Source: Pseudomonadota bacterium (GTDB lineage Bacteria; Pseudomonadota; Gammaproteobacteria; Acidiferrobacterales; UBA6901). From it: a stretch of 40,684 nt of DNA. The notes beneath the pieces are model-generated. The model was given only the letters and a program-made list of their open reading frames with translations. It ran no database searches and had not been told where the DNA came from. The DNA is taken from assembly GCA_021785795.1 (NCBI GenBank), contig JAJYEK010000025.1:1-40684 (forward strand). The letters run 5' to 3'. Below are positions 8,643 to 18,118 of this stretch, piece by piece (positions within the stretch are counted from its first letter, which is position 1; the number at the start of each line of letters is the position of its first letter). The position numbers and the translations under genes are program-made.

Positions 8643-9629
8643 ATGGCATACCGGCATTTGCTGATGACAGGCATGTTGGCGGCATCGGTCGCCATGGCCG
8701 GGCCGCTTCCGGTCACGACCGGCCCCGTGGTCCTGCGGCCTTATCGTCCGGAGGTCACGGCTCTGGCGGAAGCCCGCAGCGCCGACCACCTCATGATCGA
8801 AGCTCCATTCTCGGGCGTCATGGCGCCTCTGCCGGTGTTTCCCGGAACCGCTGTCCGCCGCGGCACGATCATCGCCCGTGTCCTGCCGTTACGGCTCGCC
8901 GCCGAAGTCGAGGCGGCCACGGCCGACCTGCGTTCCGCCCGGCGGGCCTACAGGCAGACCGAGGTGCTCGCCCGTGACGGTCTTGTAACCGCGGCGCAGC
9001 TTGATGCCGCCGGTGCGCGCACGGAGCACGCCCGCGCCGCGCTGCAGGGCCTGGAGGCGCGCCTTGCCCGCGGGGTGGTCCGGGCGCCGTTTGCCGGCAC
9101 CATCCGGTACCAGGTTCCCGCAGGCGCCTGGGTCGAACCCGGCACGGCGATCGCACAGCTCTCGGGTACGGGCGGACTGTATCTGACCGCACGTCTGGCG
9201 CCGGACATGGCCGTGCAGCTCAAGCCTGGCATGCCGGTGCGGATCGCGGCGCGCGGCGACCACTGGCCCGGACGGATCTACGGCGTCGCCCAGCGCGCCG
9301 GGCGCGGCGGACTGGTGACGGTATATGTGCGCTGCGCCTGCACGCTGCTGGCTGGTGAATTTGCGCGCCTGACTGCCCGCGCAGGCGGCCGGCCGGGCAT
9401 GACGGTCCCGGCGCGCGCCGTGGTCATGAACGCCGGCAAGGCAACTGTCTTCCGGGTTGTGCACGGCCATGCCCGACCGGTCAGCGTGACCATTCTGCAT
9501 GCGACGCGGCGCTGGGCATGGATCAAAGGAGCGCTTTCCGTCGGCGACGCCGTCATTGTGGCCGGTGCCGGAACGGTGCGCGCCGGAACCGCGGTGGCCG
9601 AGCAGCCGGGAGCCCGGTCCGCGCAGTGA
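8643..9629 (+). CDS. Periplasmic adaptor subunit of RND efflux pump
   Basis: A HlyD/CusB-type membrane-fusion protein of 328 aa. The N-terminus MAYRHLLMTGMLAASVAMAG is a signal peptide. Two lipoyl half-motifs (APFSGVMAPLPVFPGTAVRRG and VRAPFAGTIRYQVPAGAWVEPG) flank a coiled-coil hairpin (about 80-145), followed by beta-barrel and membrane-proximal domains. It bridges the inner-membrane pump and the outer-membrane channel. It is short for the CusB group, and I see no methionine cluster or CusF-like domain. The start is 3 bp after the preceding stop, and its stop overlaps the GTG of the pump gene, so the three subunits are translationally coupled. Confidence 0.87.
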   Translation: MAYRHLLMTGMLAASVAMAGPLPVTTGPVVLRPYRPEVTALAEARSADHLMIEAPFSGVMAPLPVFPGTAVRRGTIIARVLPLRLAAEVEAATADLRSARRAYRQTEVLARDGLVTAAQLDAAGARTEHARAALQGLEARLARGVVRAPFAGTIRYQVPAGAWVEPGTAIAQLSGTGGLYLTARLAPDMAVQLKPGMPVRIAARGDHWPGRIYGVAQRAGRGGLVTVYVRCACTLLAGEFARLTARAGGRPGMTVPARAVVMNAGKATVFRVVHGHARPVSVTILHATRRWAWIKGALSVGDAVIVAGAGTVRAGTAVAEQPGARSAQ

Positions 9630-12600
9630 GACGCTATCTCGAGTCGCTCTGGACAAACCGCGTCACGCTTGCGGTGGTCGCGCTGTTCGTGCTTGCCGCC
9701 GGCTACGTCGCGTTCCTGGCGCTGCCCCGCAGCGTGTTTCCGAATGTCCAGTTCCCGCGCGTGTCGGTGCTGGTGAGCGACGGCTACCTGCCGGTCAAGA
9801 TCATGCTGGTGCGCGTGACCCAGCCCCTGGAAGAGGCCGCCAAGGGCGTGCCCGATGTCACGATCGTGCGTTCCAACACCAGCCCCGGCTTGACCAAGAT
9901 TCACATTTTTTTCGACTCCGCCGCCCGGCCCAACCGTGCATTCCTTACGCTCCAGGCGCGACTCGCCCAGGTGGCCCTCCCGGCCGGCGCCCATGTCACG
10001 ACCCGCCTGATGATGCCCAACATCTATCCTTTTGCTGAATACGCCCTGGTATCCAGCCGCCAGACCAGCAGCCAGATGAGGCCCTTGTACGCGTTCGCGG
10101 TGAAACCGAAGCTGCTCGACGTGCCGGGTGTCTACACCATCCAGGGTATCGGCCGGGGCTGGACCCAGGTGGCCGTTACGCTGAGCCCGAGGCGGCTTGC
10201 GATCCACGGGCTCAGCAGCGCCGATGTCGTGCGTCTTCTCCAGGAACACCAAGGACCCTATTTCGCTGGCATGCTGAGTGCATTCCACCAGCAGTTTCTC
10301 TTGACTGCCCACGGCCGGCCGGACACGCTTGCGGGCCTTAGACGGTTGCCAGTACCGGTGCGCGGTGGGGTGATCCCCCTGGACGAACTCGGAAACGTGA
10401 GCGAAGCGCCTCCTCCGCGCGTGCGTGGCGCCGCGGTGGCCGGATGGCCCCATGCCGTGCTCATCGACATCGCCGCCCAGGCTGGCGCCGATGTCGACAG
10501 CGTGGCGCAGCAGGTGGGCAATGCCGTCGTCCGCTTGCGCCAGGCATTGCCGCATGATGTGCGCCTGGTGAAGGACTACGATTTTTCGCAGCTGATCCGG
10601 CAGAGCCTGGGCGATGTGTGGAACGCGCTGCTGCTTGGGACCGTCATTACCTGGGTCGTGCTGCTGCTGTTTCTGCGACGCTTCGATACAGCGGTGGCCA
10701 CTGTGGTAATCGTGCCGCTGGCGCTGGCCGCCACCCTGGTGGTCATGCATCTGCTCGGTCTCGGCATCAATATTATGACGCTCGGCGGGCTGACGGCGGC
10801 TATTGGAGTGCTCGTGGACCATGCCATCGTCGTCATCGAGCAGGCATTTCACGGAAGCGGTGCCGGGGACGCGCGGGCCCGCCGGACGGCGGCCCTGGCA
10901 GCAGCCGGAGCGGTGTTGCCGATGATGACCGTGGCTACTGCAACTTCTGCTTTGGTATTTCTGCCGCTCGTGTTTCTCAGCGGGACCATCGGCATCCTGT
11001 TCCGGCAGATGGCGATCGCGCTTGTCAGTGCGCTGGTGATCTCGCAGGCCGTGGCGCTGACAATCACGCCGGTATTGGCAGCGGCGCTCGCGCAGCGCGA
11101 GCCTTCGCACGCCAGGTCCTGGCGCTGGGCGCGCCGAGCGCGGATTGGGTATGCGCGCAGCTTGCGCCGTGTGCTGCGCAGGCCGGCCCGGGTGCTGCCG
11201 GTGATGATCATACTTGCAATACTGGCCGGTGCGGCGTTCTGGTATCTGCCCACGGCCTTCCTGCCGGCGTGGGATGAGGGCCTCATCGCGGTGCCCTTCC
11301 GCACGCCGGTCGGGCGCTCGGTTTCGGATACGCTGGCGGTAGGCCGTGGGCTCATGGCGATTGCCCGGCGCGACCCGGTTGTACGCGCGGCATCGCTGGT
11401 CGTCGGTCAGAGTCTAGGCAATCCGCGCGCTACCCCGAACAAGGGCGATGTCGTCATCGTTTTGCATCGGCGGCGCACGGTCTCCACCGAGCAGGTCATT
11501 CACCAGCTGATGCAGCAGTTTCGCTCCGCGTATCCGGGGCTGTTGATGCTCAAGATGCATCAGATCGAGGTTACCCAGCTCGGCAACCTCTCCGGGGCGC
11601 ACTCTCCGCTCGACGTGGATCTGTTCGGGCCCCGTCCCGGGCAGTTGTCACGTTGGGCACAGCGGGCGACCGCCGCGCTCAAGCGCAGCCGCACCTTTGC
11701 CAATGTGTCCTACGGGACGCCCTCGGCTGGCTCGGAACTGAGGCTCACCCTGCGACGGCGCGGCGTCGAGGCCGGCCTGACGCCTGTGATGCTCGCCCGC
11801 CAAGTGCGTCAGGCATTCTGGGGCGAGACTGCCGGCTTCCTGCTGCGCGGCAGTGAGATTCTGCCGATATCCGTGCGGCAAGCACGGCCCAGGCGCGGTA
11901 CCTTTGACCATCTGCTGCCGGATCTCTGGGTCAATACCCCGGATCCTCCCTCATGGCGGCCGCTGTCGACGGTGGCGCGCGCCGAACTGGTTCCGTCGGT
12001 GCCATTTGTCGCGCACCAGAACCTGGTCCCCTATGCCGACATCCAGTTGCGGCCGCGTCGCGGGGTTGGCCTGAATCAGGCGGCCGCTGCGGCGCGTGCG
12101 ATCATGGCGGCGGTCCATCTCCCGACGGGCATCAGCAGCACGATCGGTGGCTACTACCGGGAACAGACCCGCAGCTTTGCGCAGATGGGCGTCACCCTCG
12201 CGGCAGCGCTTGGGGTACTCGTGATACTGGTCGGGTTCCAGCTCCGGGGGCAACGGCCGGCGCTGGCGGTTCTGGTTGCGACCGCCCTGAGCGCGGTAGG
12301 CGCCTTGGCAGCGCTGTTGCTGCGCGGCATCCCGCTCGACAGCACCTCGTTTCTCGGCCTGCTGCTTGTGTTTGCGATTGTCGTCAACAACGGCATCCTG
12401 ATCTTCGGCACGGCGCGGCAGCGCCGCGCTGTTCCCGGTCGTATCCATGTCGAACTCTCGGCGCGGCGGCGGCTGCGTCCGATCATGATGACCATGCTCG
12501 CGGATGTGCTCGGATTCCTGCCGCTGGCGGTAGGGATCGGGCACGGCACGGATCTCCTCAAACCGCTCGCCACTGCGGTGATGGGCGGCCTCTCAGTGGC

Positions 12601-12685
12601 CATTTTTCTGTCGCTGTATCTCGGCCCCATGCTCTACGTCTGGATGTTGCCGGCGCGCCTGCAGGGTGGGGTCGAGGAGTCCTGA
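9626..12685 (+). CDS. RND inner-membrane efflux transporter
   Basis: A proton-driven RND pump of 1019 aa. The GTG at 9626 overlaps the adaptor's stop (GTGA) and puts RRYLESLWTNRVTLAVVALFV, the cytoplasmic tail plus TM1, at the N-terminus; the in-frame extension upstream is Arg-rich and lies inside the adaptor gene. Two halves, each with one TM followed by a large periplasmic loop and a TM bundle, are visible. The TM4 relay segment reads AIGVLVDHAIVVIE, with Asp and Glu spaced seven residues apart as in CusA/CzcA-like pumps. The region AFLPAWDEG begins the second periplasmic loop. The metal versus organic substrate cannot be decided from the motifs, but the CusR-type operator and the two-component genes point to copper or silver. 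Confidence 0.92.
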   Translation: MRRYLESLWTNRVTLAVVALFVLAAGYVAFLALPRSVFPNVQFPRVSVLVSDGYLPVKIMLVRVTQPLEEAAKGVPDVTIVRSNTSPGLTKIHIFFDSAARPNRAFLTLQARLAQVALPAGAHVTTRLMMPNIYPFAEYALVSSRQTSSQMRPLYAFAVKPKLLDVPGVYTIQGIGRGWTQVAVTLSPRRLAIHGLSSADVVRLLQEHQGPYFAGMLSAFHQQFLLTAHGRPDTLAGLRRLPVPVRGGVIPLDELGNVSEAPPPRVRGAAVAGWPHAVLIDIAAQAGADVDSVAQQVGNAVVRLRQALPHDVRLVKDYDFSQLIRQSLGDVWNALLLGTVITWVVLLLFLRRFDTAVATVVIVPLALAATLVVMHLLGLGINIMTLGGLTAAIGVLVDHAIVVIEQAFHGSGAGDARARRTAALAAAGAVLPMMTVATATSALVFLPLVFLSGTIGILFRQMAIALVSALVISQAVALTITPVLAAALAQREPSHARSWRWARRARIGYARSLRRVLRRPARVLPVMIILAILAGAAFWYLPTAFLPAWDEGLIAVPFRTPVGRSVSDTLAVGRGLMAIARRDPVVRAASLVVGQSLGNPRATPNKGDVVIVLHRRRTVSTEQVIHQLMQQFRSAYPGLLMLKMHQIEVTQLGNLSGAHSPLDVDLFGPRPGQLSRWAQRATAALKRSRTFANVSYGTPSAGSELRLTLRRRGVEAGLTPVMLARQVRQAFWGETAGFLLRGSEILPISVRQARPRRGTFDHLLPDLWVNTPDPPSWRPLSTVARAELVPSVPFVAHQNLVPYADIQLRPRRGVGLNQAAAAARAIMAAVHLPTGISSTIGGYYREQTRSFAQMGVTLAAALGVLVILVGFQLRGQRPALAVLVATALSAVGALAALLLRGIPLDSTSFLGLLLVFAIVVNNGILIFGTARQRRAVPGRIHVELSARRRLRPIMMTMLADVLGFLPLAVGIGHGTDLLKPLATAVMGGLSVAIFLSLYLGPMLYVWMLPARLQGGVEES

Positions 12686-12704
12686 GGCTGGCGTAGCTAA
12701 GCCT

Positions 12705-12731
12705 CCCGGCCTGCCGCCAGGACGGGTTTTT
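12705..12731 (+). terminator. Rho-independent terminator of the efflux operon
   Basis: The arms CCCGGCCTG (12705-12713) and CAGGACGGG (12718-12726) form a 9-bp stem with one mismatch and a CCGC loop, followed directly by TTTTT. It lies 20 bp after the pump stop codon and before a new promoter, so it should separate the efflux operon from the CBS-domain gene. Confidence 0.8.
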
Positions 12732-12761
12732 GCGTTTGGTCAACTAATTCTCGTCGCAAAT

Positions 12762-12790
12762 TTGCAAGTAATAACGGCTTTCGCTATGGT
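12762..12790 (+). promoter_or_regulatory. Sigma-70 promoter of the CBS-domain gene
   Basis: TTGCAA (12762-12767), a 17-bp spacer and TATGGT (12785-12790) fit a sigma-70 promoter. Transcription would start near 12797, giving a leader of about 23 nt with GGGGG as the ribosome-binding site before the ATG at 12820. The surrounding sequence is A/T-rich compared with its neighbours. Confidence 0.6.
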
Positions 12791-12819
12791 GGTTTCATCG
12801 TCCTATTGACGGGGGCTTT

Positions 12820-13413
12820 ATGGAAACATTCTATTCGCCGCTGCCGCAGTATTCGTTGAACACCGATGCGACCTATCACCGTCCGCGCCAGGAGCTGCCC
12901 GATTCCGTGACTCTGGACAGCCCGGCGCTATTCGTCATGACGGACTTGCGCAGGGTGCCGGCCGTGACGATAGAGCCGGGTGCGCCGCTGCGCAGCGTTC
13001 TCAAGAAGATGGGGTGCGAGGACGTCCACCTGCTGCTGGTGACGGATCCCGGGCATCGTGTGCTCGGTCTGATCACTTCCACGGAGGTGATGGGCGAGAA
13101 GCCGGTAAGGTTCTTGGAGCAGGGAGGCGGGACGTATGACGATATTCTGGTGCAGCACATCATGACCCCGCGCGAGCGGCTCGAGGTGCTGCTTATGGAG
13201 GATGTGCTCAAGTCGAAGGTCGGGCATATCGTGGCCACGCTCCGGCGTGCAAGCCGCAGGCATGCCCTGGTGGTCGATGTGGATCCGAAGACAAAGGGCG
13301 AGACGATCCGCGGGATTATTTCCTCGAGCCAGATCAAGCGGCAGCTCGGTACCGACGTGGATATCGACCACGCGGCGCGCCGCGTGGCGGCGCTCGGAAC
13401 CGCTAACGCCTAG
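12820..13413 (+). CDS. CBS-domain pair protein
   Basis: A soluble protein of 197 aa with two CBS motifs: about residues 45-95 (MTDLRRVPAVTIEPGAPL, LGLITSTEVMG) and 108-180 (VQHIMTPRERLEVL, IRGIISSSQIKRQLG). CBS pairs bind adenosyl nucleotides and regulate partner proteins; a stand-alone pair like this gives no clue to the partner. The first 40 residues (METFYSPLPQYSL) are Tyr/Pro-rich and match nothing I recognise. It has its own promoter and lies between two terminated units, so it is probably monocistronic. The domain is firm; the function is unknown. Confidence 0.85.
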   Translation: METFYSPLPQYSLNTDATYHRPRQELPDSVTLDSPALFVMTDLRRVPAVTIEPGAPLRSVLKKMGCEDVHLLLVTDPGHRVLGLITSTEVMGEKPVRFLEQGGGTYDDILVQHIMTPRERLEVLLMEDVLKSKVGHIVATLRRASRRHALVVDVDPKTKGETIRGIISSSQIKRQLGTDVDIDHAARRVAALGTANA

Positions 13414-13479
13414 AGGCCTGCGGCCGAGTCTGGAGGTGGCGGCTGGCGCGGGCGCGCACGGGCCGCGTACAATGCAGCC

Positions 13480-15336
13480 ATGACCGAGGCTGCAATCCGC
13501 TATCGAATCTGTCCCCGCAATCCGGGCGCGCATCTGTTCGAAGTGCAGTGCACGGTGGCGGATCCTGATCCGGCCGGCCAGCGCGTGGGGTTGCCGGCGT
13601 GGATACCCGGCAGCTACATGATCCGTGATTTTGCCCGCCATATCGTGCGCCTGCGGGCACAGTCGCAGGGCGCGGAGGTCGGTGTGCGCAGGGCCGGCAA
13701 GGATTCCTGGGCCTGCGCGCCGTGCACCGGACCGCTCACCTTGATCTACGAGGTCTACGCCTGGGACCTGTCGGTGCGCGGCGCGCATCTCGATACTACC
13801 CACGCCTTTTTCAACGGCACCAGTGTGTTCCTGCAGGTGTACGGACGCGAACGGAATCCCTGCGTCGTTGACATTGATCCGCCGGATGCGCGGACAGACT
13901 GGCGTGTTGCCACCGCCATGCGGCGTACCGGAGCCGAGCCCGGCGGGTTCGGCACTTACTGTGCGGATGACTACGGCGAGCTCATTGACCATCCGGTGGA
14001 GATTGGCGATTTCAGTCTGGCCGCGTTTGAAGCCTGCGGTGTGCTCCACGAGGTAGCGATCAGCGGCCGTCATCGCGCTGATCTCGATCGGCTGTGTCGT
14101 GACCTCAAGCGCATCTGCGAGCAGCACATACTGTTCTTCGGAATGCCCGCGCCGATGAATCGGTATGTGTTTCTCATCACCGCGGTCGGCGAGGGATACG
14201 GCGGCCTGGAGCACCGCGCGTCCGCGAGCCTCCTGTGTCAGCGCGACACCCTGGCGCAGGCCGGCGATGCAGGTGTGGGCGACGATTACCGCAGCTTTCT
14301 CGGTCTTGCCAGCCATGAATATTTCCACGCCTGGAACGTCAAGCGCATCAGACCGCAGGTGTTTTCGGGCGCCGATCTCAGCCGCGAAGTGCACACGCGT
14401 CTGCTGTGGGCGTTCGAGGGCATTACTTCCTATTACGATGACCTGGCCCTCGTGCGCAGCGGGCTGATCACGGCTCCTGCCTACCTGGAACTGCTGGGCG
14501 AGACGGCTACGCGCGTGTGGCGCGGCAGTGGACGGTTCAAGCAGAGCCTGGCGGACTCGAGTTTCGATGCCTGGACCAAGTTCTACCGCCAGGATGAGAA
14601 CGCCCCCAACAGCATCGTCAGCTACTATACCAAGGGAGCGCTGGTGGCGCTGGCGCTCGATCTGACATTGCGGCGCGTCACCGGTGGTGTGCGTTCGCTG
14701 GACGACGTCATGCGCCTGCTGTGGCGGCGGTATGGGCAGCCCGGCGTTGGCGTGCCGGAAGACGGCGTGGAGCGCGCGGCGGCGGAGGTGGCCGGTACCG
14801 ACCTGGACCGGTTTTTCCACAGCGTGGTCCATGGCACGGACGATCCGCCGCTTGCGGATCTGCTCGGTGATGTCGGCATTGATTTCGTGGTGCGGCCGGC
14901 GGAGTCAGAAAACGACCGGGGCGGCAAGCCGGCACGCAATGCTGACGGCCGTAAGGGGCTGCGCGCGGTGCTGGGTGCACGGCTCGCGCCGGGTTCCGAC
15001 GCGCGCCTGATCCATGTGTTCGACGGCGGCGCCGCCCAGGAGGCGGGACTCTCGGCCGGAGATGTGATTATGGCCGCCGATGGTCTGCGAGTCGATTCTG
15101 CCCGCCTCGAAAAAATGCTCAATGCCAGGACATCCGGCAGCTGCCTGCATATCCATGCCTTTCGCCGCGACGAGCTGATGGAATTCGATGTGACGCTCAA
15201 GGAGGCGCCGGCGGATACCTGCGTGCTGGTGCTGCGTGCGGATGCGACCGCGGATGCCTGCGCGCGTCGGACTGCATGGCTGCAGGGGGTGGCGCCCGCG
15301 GCGGGGCAAGCGGCGCAAGCGATCGGCAGCGGTTAG
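13480..15336 (+). CDS. M61-family aminopeptidase with PDZ domain
   Basis: A 618-aa metallopeptidase of the glycyl-aminopeptidase (M61) family. The N-terminal beta domain opens with IRYRICPRNPGAHLFEV; the zinc site is H279-E280-Y-F-H283 followed by WNVKRIRP, the family hallmark, and LLWAFEGITSYYDDL carries the downstream Glu. A PDZ domain is visible at about 495-570 (GARLAPGSDARLIHVFDGGAAQ, AGDVIMAADG). No signal peptide is visible, so it should be cytoplasmic. The gene stands alone between the CBS gene and birA. A TACAAT hexamer at 13468-13473 sits just before the ATG, which would make the message nearly leaderless, but no -35 is seen. Confidence 0.93.
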   Translation: MTEAAIRYRICPRNPGAHLFEVQCTVADPDPAGQRVGLPAWIPGSYMIRDFARHIVRLRAQSQGAEVGVRRAGKDSWACAPCTGPLTLIYEVYAWDLSVRGAHLDTTHAFFNGTSVFLQVYGRERNPCVVDIDPPDARTDWRVATAMRRTGAEPGGFGTYCADDYGELIDHPVEIGDFSLAAFEACGVLHEVAISGRHRADLDRLCRDLKRICEQHILFFGMPAPMNRYVFLITAVGEGYGGLEHRASASLLCQRDTLAQAGDAGVGDDYRSFLGLASHEYFHAWNVKRIRPQVFSGADLSREVHTRLLWAFEGITSYYDDLALVRSGLITAPAYLELLGETATRVWRGSGRFKQSLADSSFDAWTKFYRQDENAPNSIVSYYTKGALVALALDLTLRRVTGGVRSLDDVMRLLWRRYGQPGVGVPEDGVERAAAEVAGTDLDRFFHSVVHGTDDPPLADLLGDVGIDFVVRPAESENDRGGKPARNADGRKGLRAVLGARLAPGSDARLIHVFDGGAAQEAGLSAGDVIMAADGLRVDSARLEKMLNARTSGSCLHIHAFRRDELMEFDVTLKEAPADTCVLVLRADATADACARRTAWLQGVAPAAGQAAQAIGSG

Positions 15337-15363
15337 GCCGGACGCAGCCTGCGAACTTCAACC

Positions 15364-16389
15364 ATGTCTCTGCGCAGCACCGTAATGCGGATCCTGTCGG
15401 ACGGCGCGTTTCATTCCGGACCGGAAATCGGACGCGCGCTCGGCGTGACGCGGGCCGCGGTATCCAAGGCGGTTGGCGCGCTGGTGGAATCGGGTACGGA
15501 GATTCACCGGGTATCCGGGCGCGGCTATCGGTTAGAGACCGCGTTCGAACCGCTCGACCGCAATCGCATGCTGGCCCTCCTGGGCGCTGACGCGGAGTTG
15601 ATCAGCGGGCTGCAGGTATTGGAAGAAGTCGACTCCACGAGCCTGGAGCTGCTGCGCATGCCGGGCACCACTGCCCGCGGGCTGGTGTGTATTGCTGAGT
15701 CCCAGAGCGGCGGCCGCGGCCGCCGGGGTCGTAACTGGGTTGCCACCCCCTATGCGAATCTGATGCTGTCGCTGGCTTGGTGTTTCGAGGAAGGCCTTTC
15801 GGCCGTTGCCGGCCTGAGCCTCGCCGCTGGCGTGGCAACCGCCCGCGCTTTGCGGGCGTTCGGTATCGAGGACATCGGGCTTAAGTGGCCCAATGACTTG
15901 CTGTGGAGCGAGCGTAAGCTCGGCGGACTCCTCGTGGACCTGCGCGGGGAAGCGTCCGGTCCGTGCCTGGTTGTTGCTGGAATCGGAATCAACGTGTGTA
16001 TCGCCGAGCGCGACGGTCGCGGCATCGATCAGCCCTGGATCGACCTTGCCACGATTCTCGGCGGCACCCTGGACCGCAACCGGCTCGCGGCGCTGCTGAT
16101 TCGGCACCTGGTGCAGATGCTGCACAGTTTTGAGCGCGACGGACTGGGTCCGTTCCGGGAGGAATGGATCACGTACCACCGATTTCAGGGCCGGCGCGTG
16201 CGGCTCACGGGCGCCGGGTCCGCCAGTGAGGGCGTGGTCCAGGGTGTTGACCAGAACGGCGCTTTGCTCGTGCGTGACGACGCGGGAAACCTGAGCGCAT
16301 TTCATTCCGGCGAGATTAGCCTGCGTCACGCGGCAGTTACCCCAGCGGCCACCGCGGCGCCGGCCGATACCGGGGTGCGACGGACATGA
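15364..16389 (+). CDS. birA: Biotin--[acetyl-CoA-carboxylase] ligase and biotin operon repressor
   Basis: A bifunctional BirA of 341 aa. The N-terminal helix-turn-helix (residues 1-65, LGVTRAAVSKAVGALVESG) marks a biotin-operon repressor, and the ligase domain has the biotinyl-AMP loop GGRGRRGR at 116-123 and the KWPNDLLW motif. The C-terminal domain ends in a 20-residue Ala/Thr/Pro-rich tail that looks unimportant. It charges the biotin carrier protein of acetyl-CoA carboxylase. The stop overlaps the start of coaX (ATGA), so the two are coupled, an arrangement common in beta- and gammaproteobacteria. Confidence 0.96.
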   Translation: MSLRSTVMRILSDGAFHSGPEIGRALGVTRAAVSKAVGALVESGTEIHRVSGRGYRLETAFEPLDRNRMLALLGADAELISGLQVLEEVDSTSLELLRMPGTTARGLVCIAESQSGGRGRRGRNWVATPYANLMLSLAWCFEEGLSAVAGLSLAAGVATARALRAFGIEDIGLKWPNDLLWSERKLGGLLVDLRGEASGPCLVVAGIGINVCIAERDGRGIDQPWIDLATILGGTLDRNRLAALLIRHLVQMLHSFERDGLGPFREEWITYHRFQGRRVRLTGAGSASEGVVQGVDQNGALLVRDDAGNLSAFHSGEISLRHAAVTPAATAAPADTGVRRT

Positions 16390-17132
16390 ATTTGCTCGTG
16401 GATTTGGGCAACAGCCGGCTCAAATGGGCGTTGGCGCAGGGGGCAGCATGGCGCTCGGGCACCTTCGCCTATGGCGCGCGGATGGCGTCGGACCTGGACC
16501 GAGCATGGTCGGATCTCGGACGGCCGCGGCGTGTCGTGGCGGCCAGCGTGGGGGGTGCGGAGCGTGCGCAGGTGCTCGCGTCGTGGGTCCGGGATCGCTG
16601 GGCGCTGGCGGTCGATTTTCTGGAACCAAGCCGCAGCCAGCTCGGGGTCATCAACACCTATGACGAGCCCTCCAGTCTCGGTGCCGACCGCTGGGCAGCG
16701 CTGATCGCGGCCCGGAAACTGTTCAGCGGTCCGGCCTGTGTAGTCGATTGCGGGACTGCAGTCACGCTCGACGCGCTGGGGGCTGACGGGACTTACCTGG
16801 GTGGCGTGATCCTCCCGGGGATCACGCTGATGCGCGACTGCCTGTGTTCGGGCACCGCCGGAATCCGTTGCGTAGACGGGCGAGACGACAGCTGTCTGGC
16901 ACGTAATACCGCAGATGCCGTGGCCGCTGGCACGGTCTACGGCCTGGCCGGGGCTGTGACGCGAATCGCCGAGGAGTTCCGGCAGGTCCTCGGCCCGGAT
17001 ATGCGCGTGGTGCTGGGCGGTGGGGCAGCTGACCCAGTGGTAGCCCGCCTCGCGGGCCACCTGACGCCCCTCGTCCAGGAGCGGGATCTGGTGCTCAAGG
17101 GTCTGGCCCTGGTTGCGGAGGCATCCGCGTGA
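16386..17132 (+). CDS. coaX: Type III pantothenate kinase
   Basis: Phosphorylates pantothenate in the first step of coenzyme A synthesis; the type III enzyme (ASKHA fold) is not feedback-inhibited by CoA. The length of 248 aa is normal. The phosphate-1 motif LLVDLGNSRLKWAL with Asp6, the loop SLGADRWAALIAARKL and VVDCGTAVTLDAL with the catalytic D121 are all visible, as is GGVILPGITLM. It is translationally coupled to birA upstream and to the SPOR gene downstream (GTGA overlap), so the three form one unit. Confidence 0.96.
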   Translation: MNLLVDLGNSRLKWALAQGAAWRSGTFAYGARMASDLDRAWSDLGRPRRVVAASVGGAERAQVLASWVRDRWALAVDFLEPSRSQLGVINTYDEPSSLGADRWAALIAARKLFSGPACVVDCGTAVTLDALGADGTYLGGVILPGITLMRDCLCSGTAGIRCVDGRDDSCLARNTADAVAAGTVYGLAGAVTRIAEEFRQVLGPDMRVVLGGGAADPVVARLAGHLTPLVQERDLVLKGLALVAEASA

Positions 17133-17992
17133 GGACATTGCTGCAGTGGCTGTTCGCGGCACTGGTGCTGGTGAACGTAGGTGTTGCGATGTGGGCAAGC
17201 TGGTACCGGAAGCCTGCAGCACCACCACCGGCCCGGCCGTTGCCCCAGGTCCATCCCGAAAGGATGGTTCTGCTTTCGTTGCCCCCGATAAAGGCCGCCG
17301 TTCCCGCGCCAGCAGCGCCGGCAGAAACGCCGCCATCGCCTCCATCGGCGCCCTCCTTGGGGAAGGCTTCGGGTCCAACACATGCTGCGTCCAGCACGGT
17401 AGCGGTACCTGCGCCTGTGCGCCGCTGTGTCACGATCGGACCCTTCAGTGCGGCTGCAGCGGCACAGCGTGGGGGTGCCTGGCTCAAGGGTGCCCGCATC
17501 GACTATGCTGTCCGCGCCCAGGACGACCAGGTGCCGGCGAGCTACTGGGTGTACCTCCCGCCGCTGGCGTCGCGGGCTGCGGCCGAACGCATGCTGAAAG
17601 AGCTCGATCGCAAGGGAGTCAGACAGCATATCATCATACGGCAGCGGGGCCTGGAGAATGCGATATCGCTCGGCCTGTACGACATGCCAGCCAACGCCAG
17701 CACCCGCATTGCCGAACTTGCCAGGAAAGGGGTGCATGCACGGCAGCAGATCCGTTACCGCCTGCGTACGCGTTATTGGCTGGATGTCGAGCTGGCACGC
17801 CCGGGTGAACGCACGCAGCTGCTCGGTCAGGACTGGGGGGTCGCTGGCGCAGCCGTGCAGGATGTGCCCTGCGCCGGGGCGCCAAGCTCTTCCGCGAGGC
17901 CAGCTTCGCTGGTGGCGCCCCGATCGGCTCCTGTGCGGCAAGTGCCGGTTGCGGATCGAGAGGCGCCGGTCCGTTCCGCATCGTCGCCCTGA
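17129..17992 (+). CDS. SPOR-domain membrane protein
   Basis: A 287-aa protein with an N-terminal membrane anchor (LLQWLFAALVLVNVGVAMWAS), a Pro/Ala-rich periplasmic linker and a SPOR-like domain at about 95-175 (RRCVTIGPFSAAAAAQR, SYWVYLPPLASRAAAERML, GVRQHIII). SPOR domains bind denuded glycan strands of peptidoglycan, usually at the division septum. The GTG start overlaps the coaX stop. It follows coaX in the birA-coaX-SPOR order seen in many proteobacteria. The C-terminal 70 residues carry two cysteines and no domain I recognise. Confidence 0.85.
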   Translation: MRTLLQWLFAALVLVNVGVAMWASWYRKPAAPPPARPLPQVHPERMVLLSLPPIKAAVPAPAAPAETPPSPPSAPSLGKASGPTHAASSTVAVPAPVRRCVTIGPFSAAAAAQRGGAWLKGARIDYAVRAQDDQVPASYWVYLPPLASRAAAERMLKELDRKGVRQHIIIRQRGLENAISLGLYDMPANASTRIAELARKGVHARQQIRYRLRTRYWLDVELARPGERTQLLGQDWGVAGAAVQDVPCAGAPSSSARPASLVAPRSAPVRQVPVADREAPVRSASSP

Positions 17993-18060
17993 ACCACGCT
18001 GACGGGGTCTTTGCGCCCGGAGCACCCGGCCGGGTTGTGCAGACCGCCACCAATAGCGGG

Positions 18061-18089
18061 TTGTCGTGCCCCAGGATTAACCTTATGAT
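18061..18089 (+). promoter_or_regulatory. Promoter of tRNA-Thr
   Basis: TTGTCG (18061-18066), a 17-bp spacer and TATGAT (18084-18089) make a strong sigma-70 promoter about 30 bp before the mature tRNA 5' end. Confidence 0.7.
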
Positions 18090-18118
18090 TGTTTTGGTTC
18101 GCCGCTTTTCCAGACAGC

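Noticed and set aside
9278..11110. A 610-codon minus-strand open frame
   Set aside because: It lies opposite the RND pump and is rich in His, Arg and Gln, as expected for an antisense frame of GC-rich DNA. It has no domain.
13468..13479. A leaderless promoter for the M61 gene
   Set aside because: TACAAT is well placed, but there is no recognisable -35, and such hexamers are common by chance.
12928..14832. A 634-codon minus-strand open frame
   Set aside because: It is antisense to the CBS-domain gene and the M61 peptidase gene, both of which have clear motifs.
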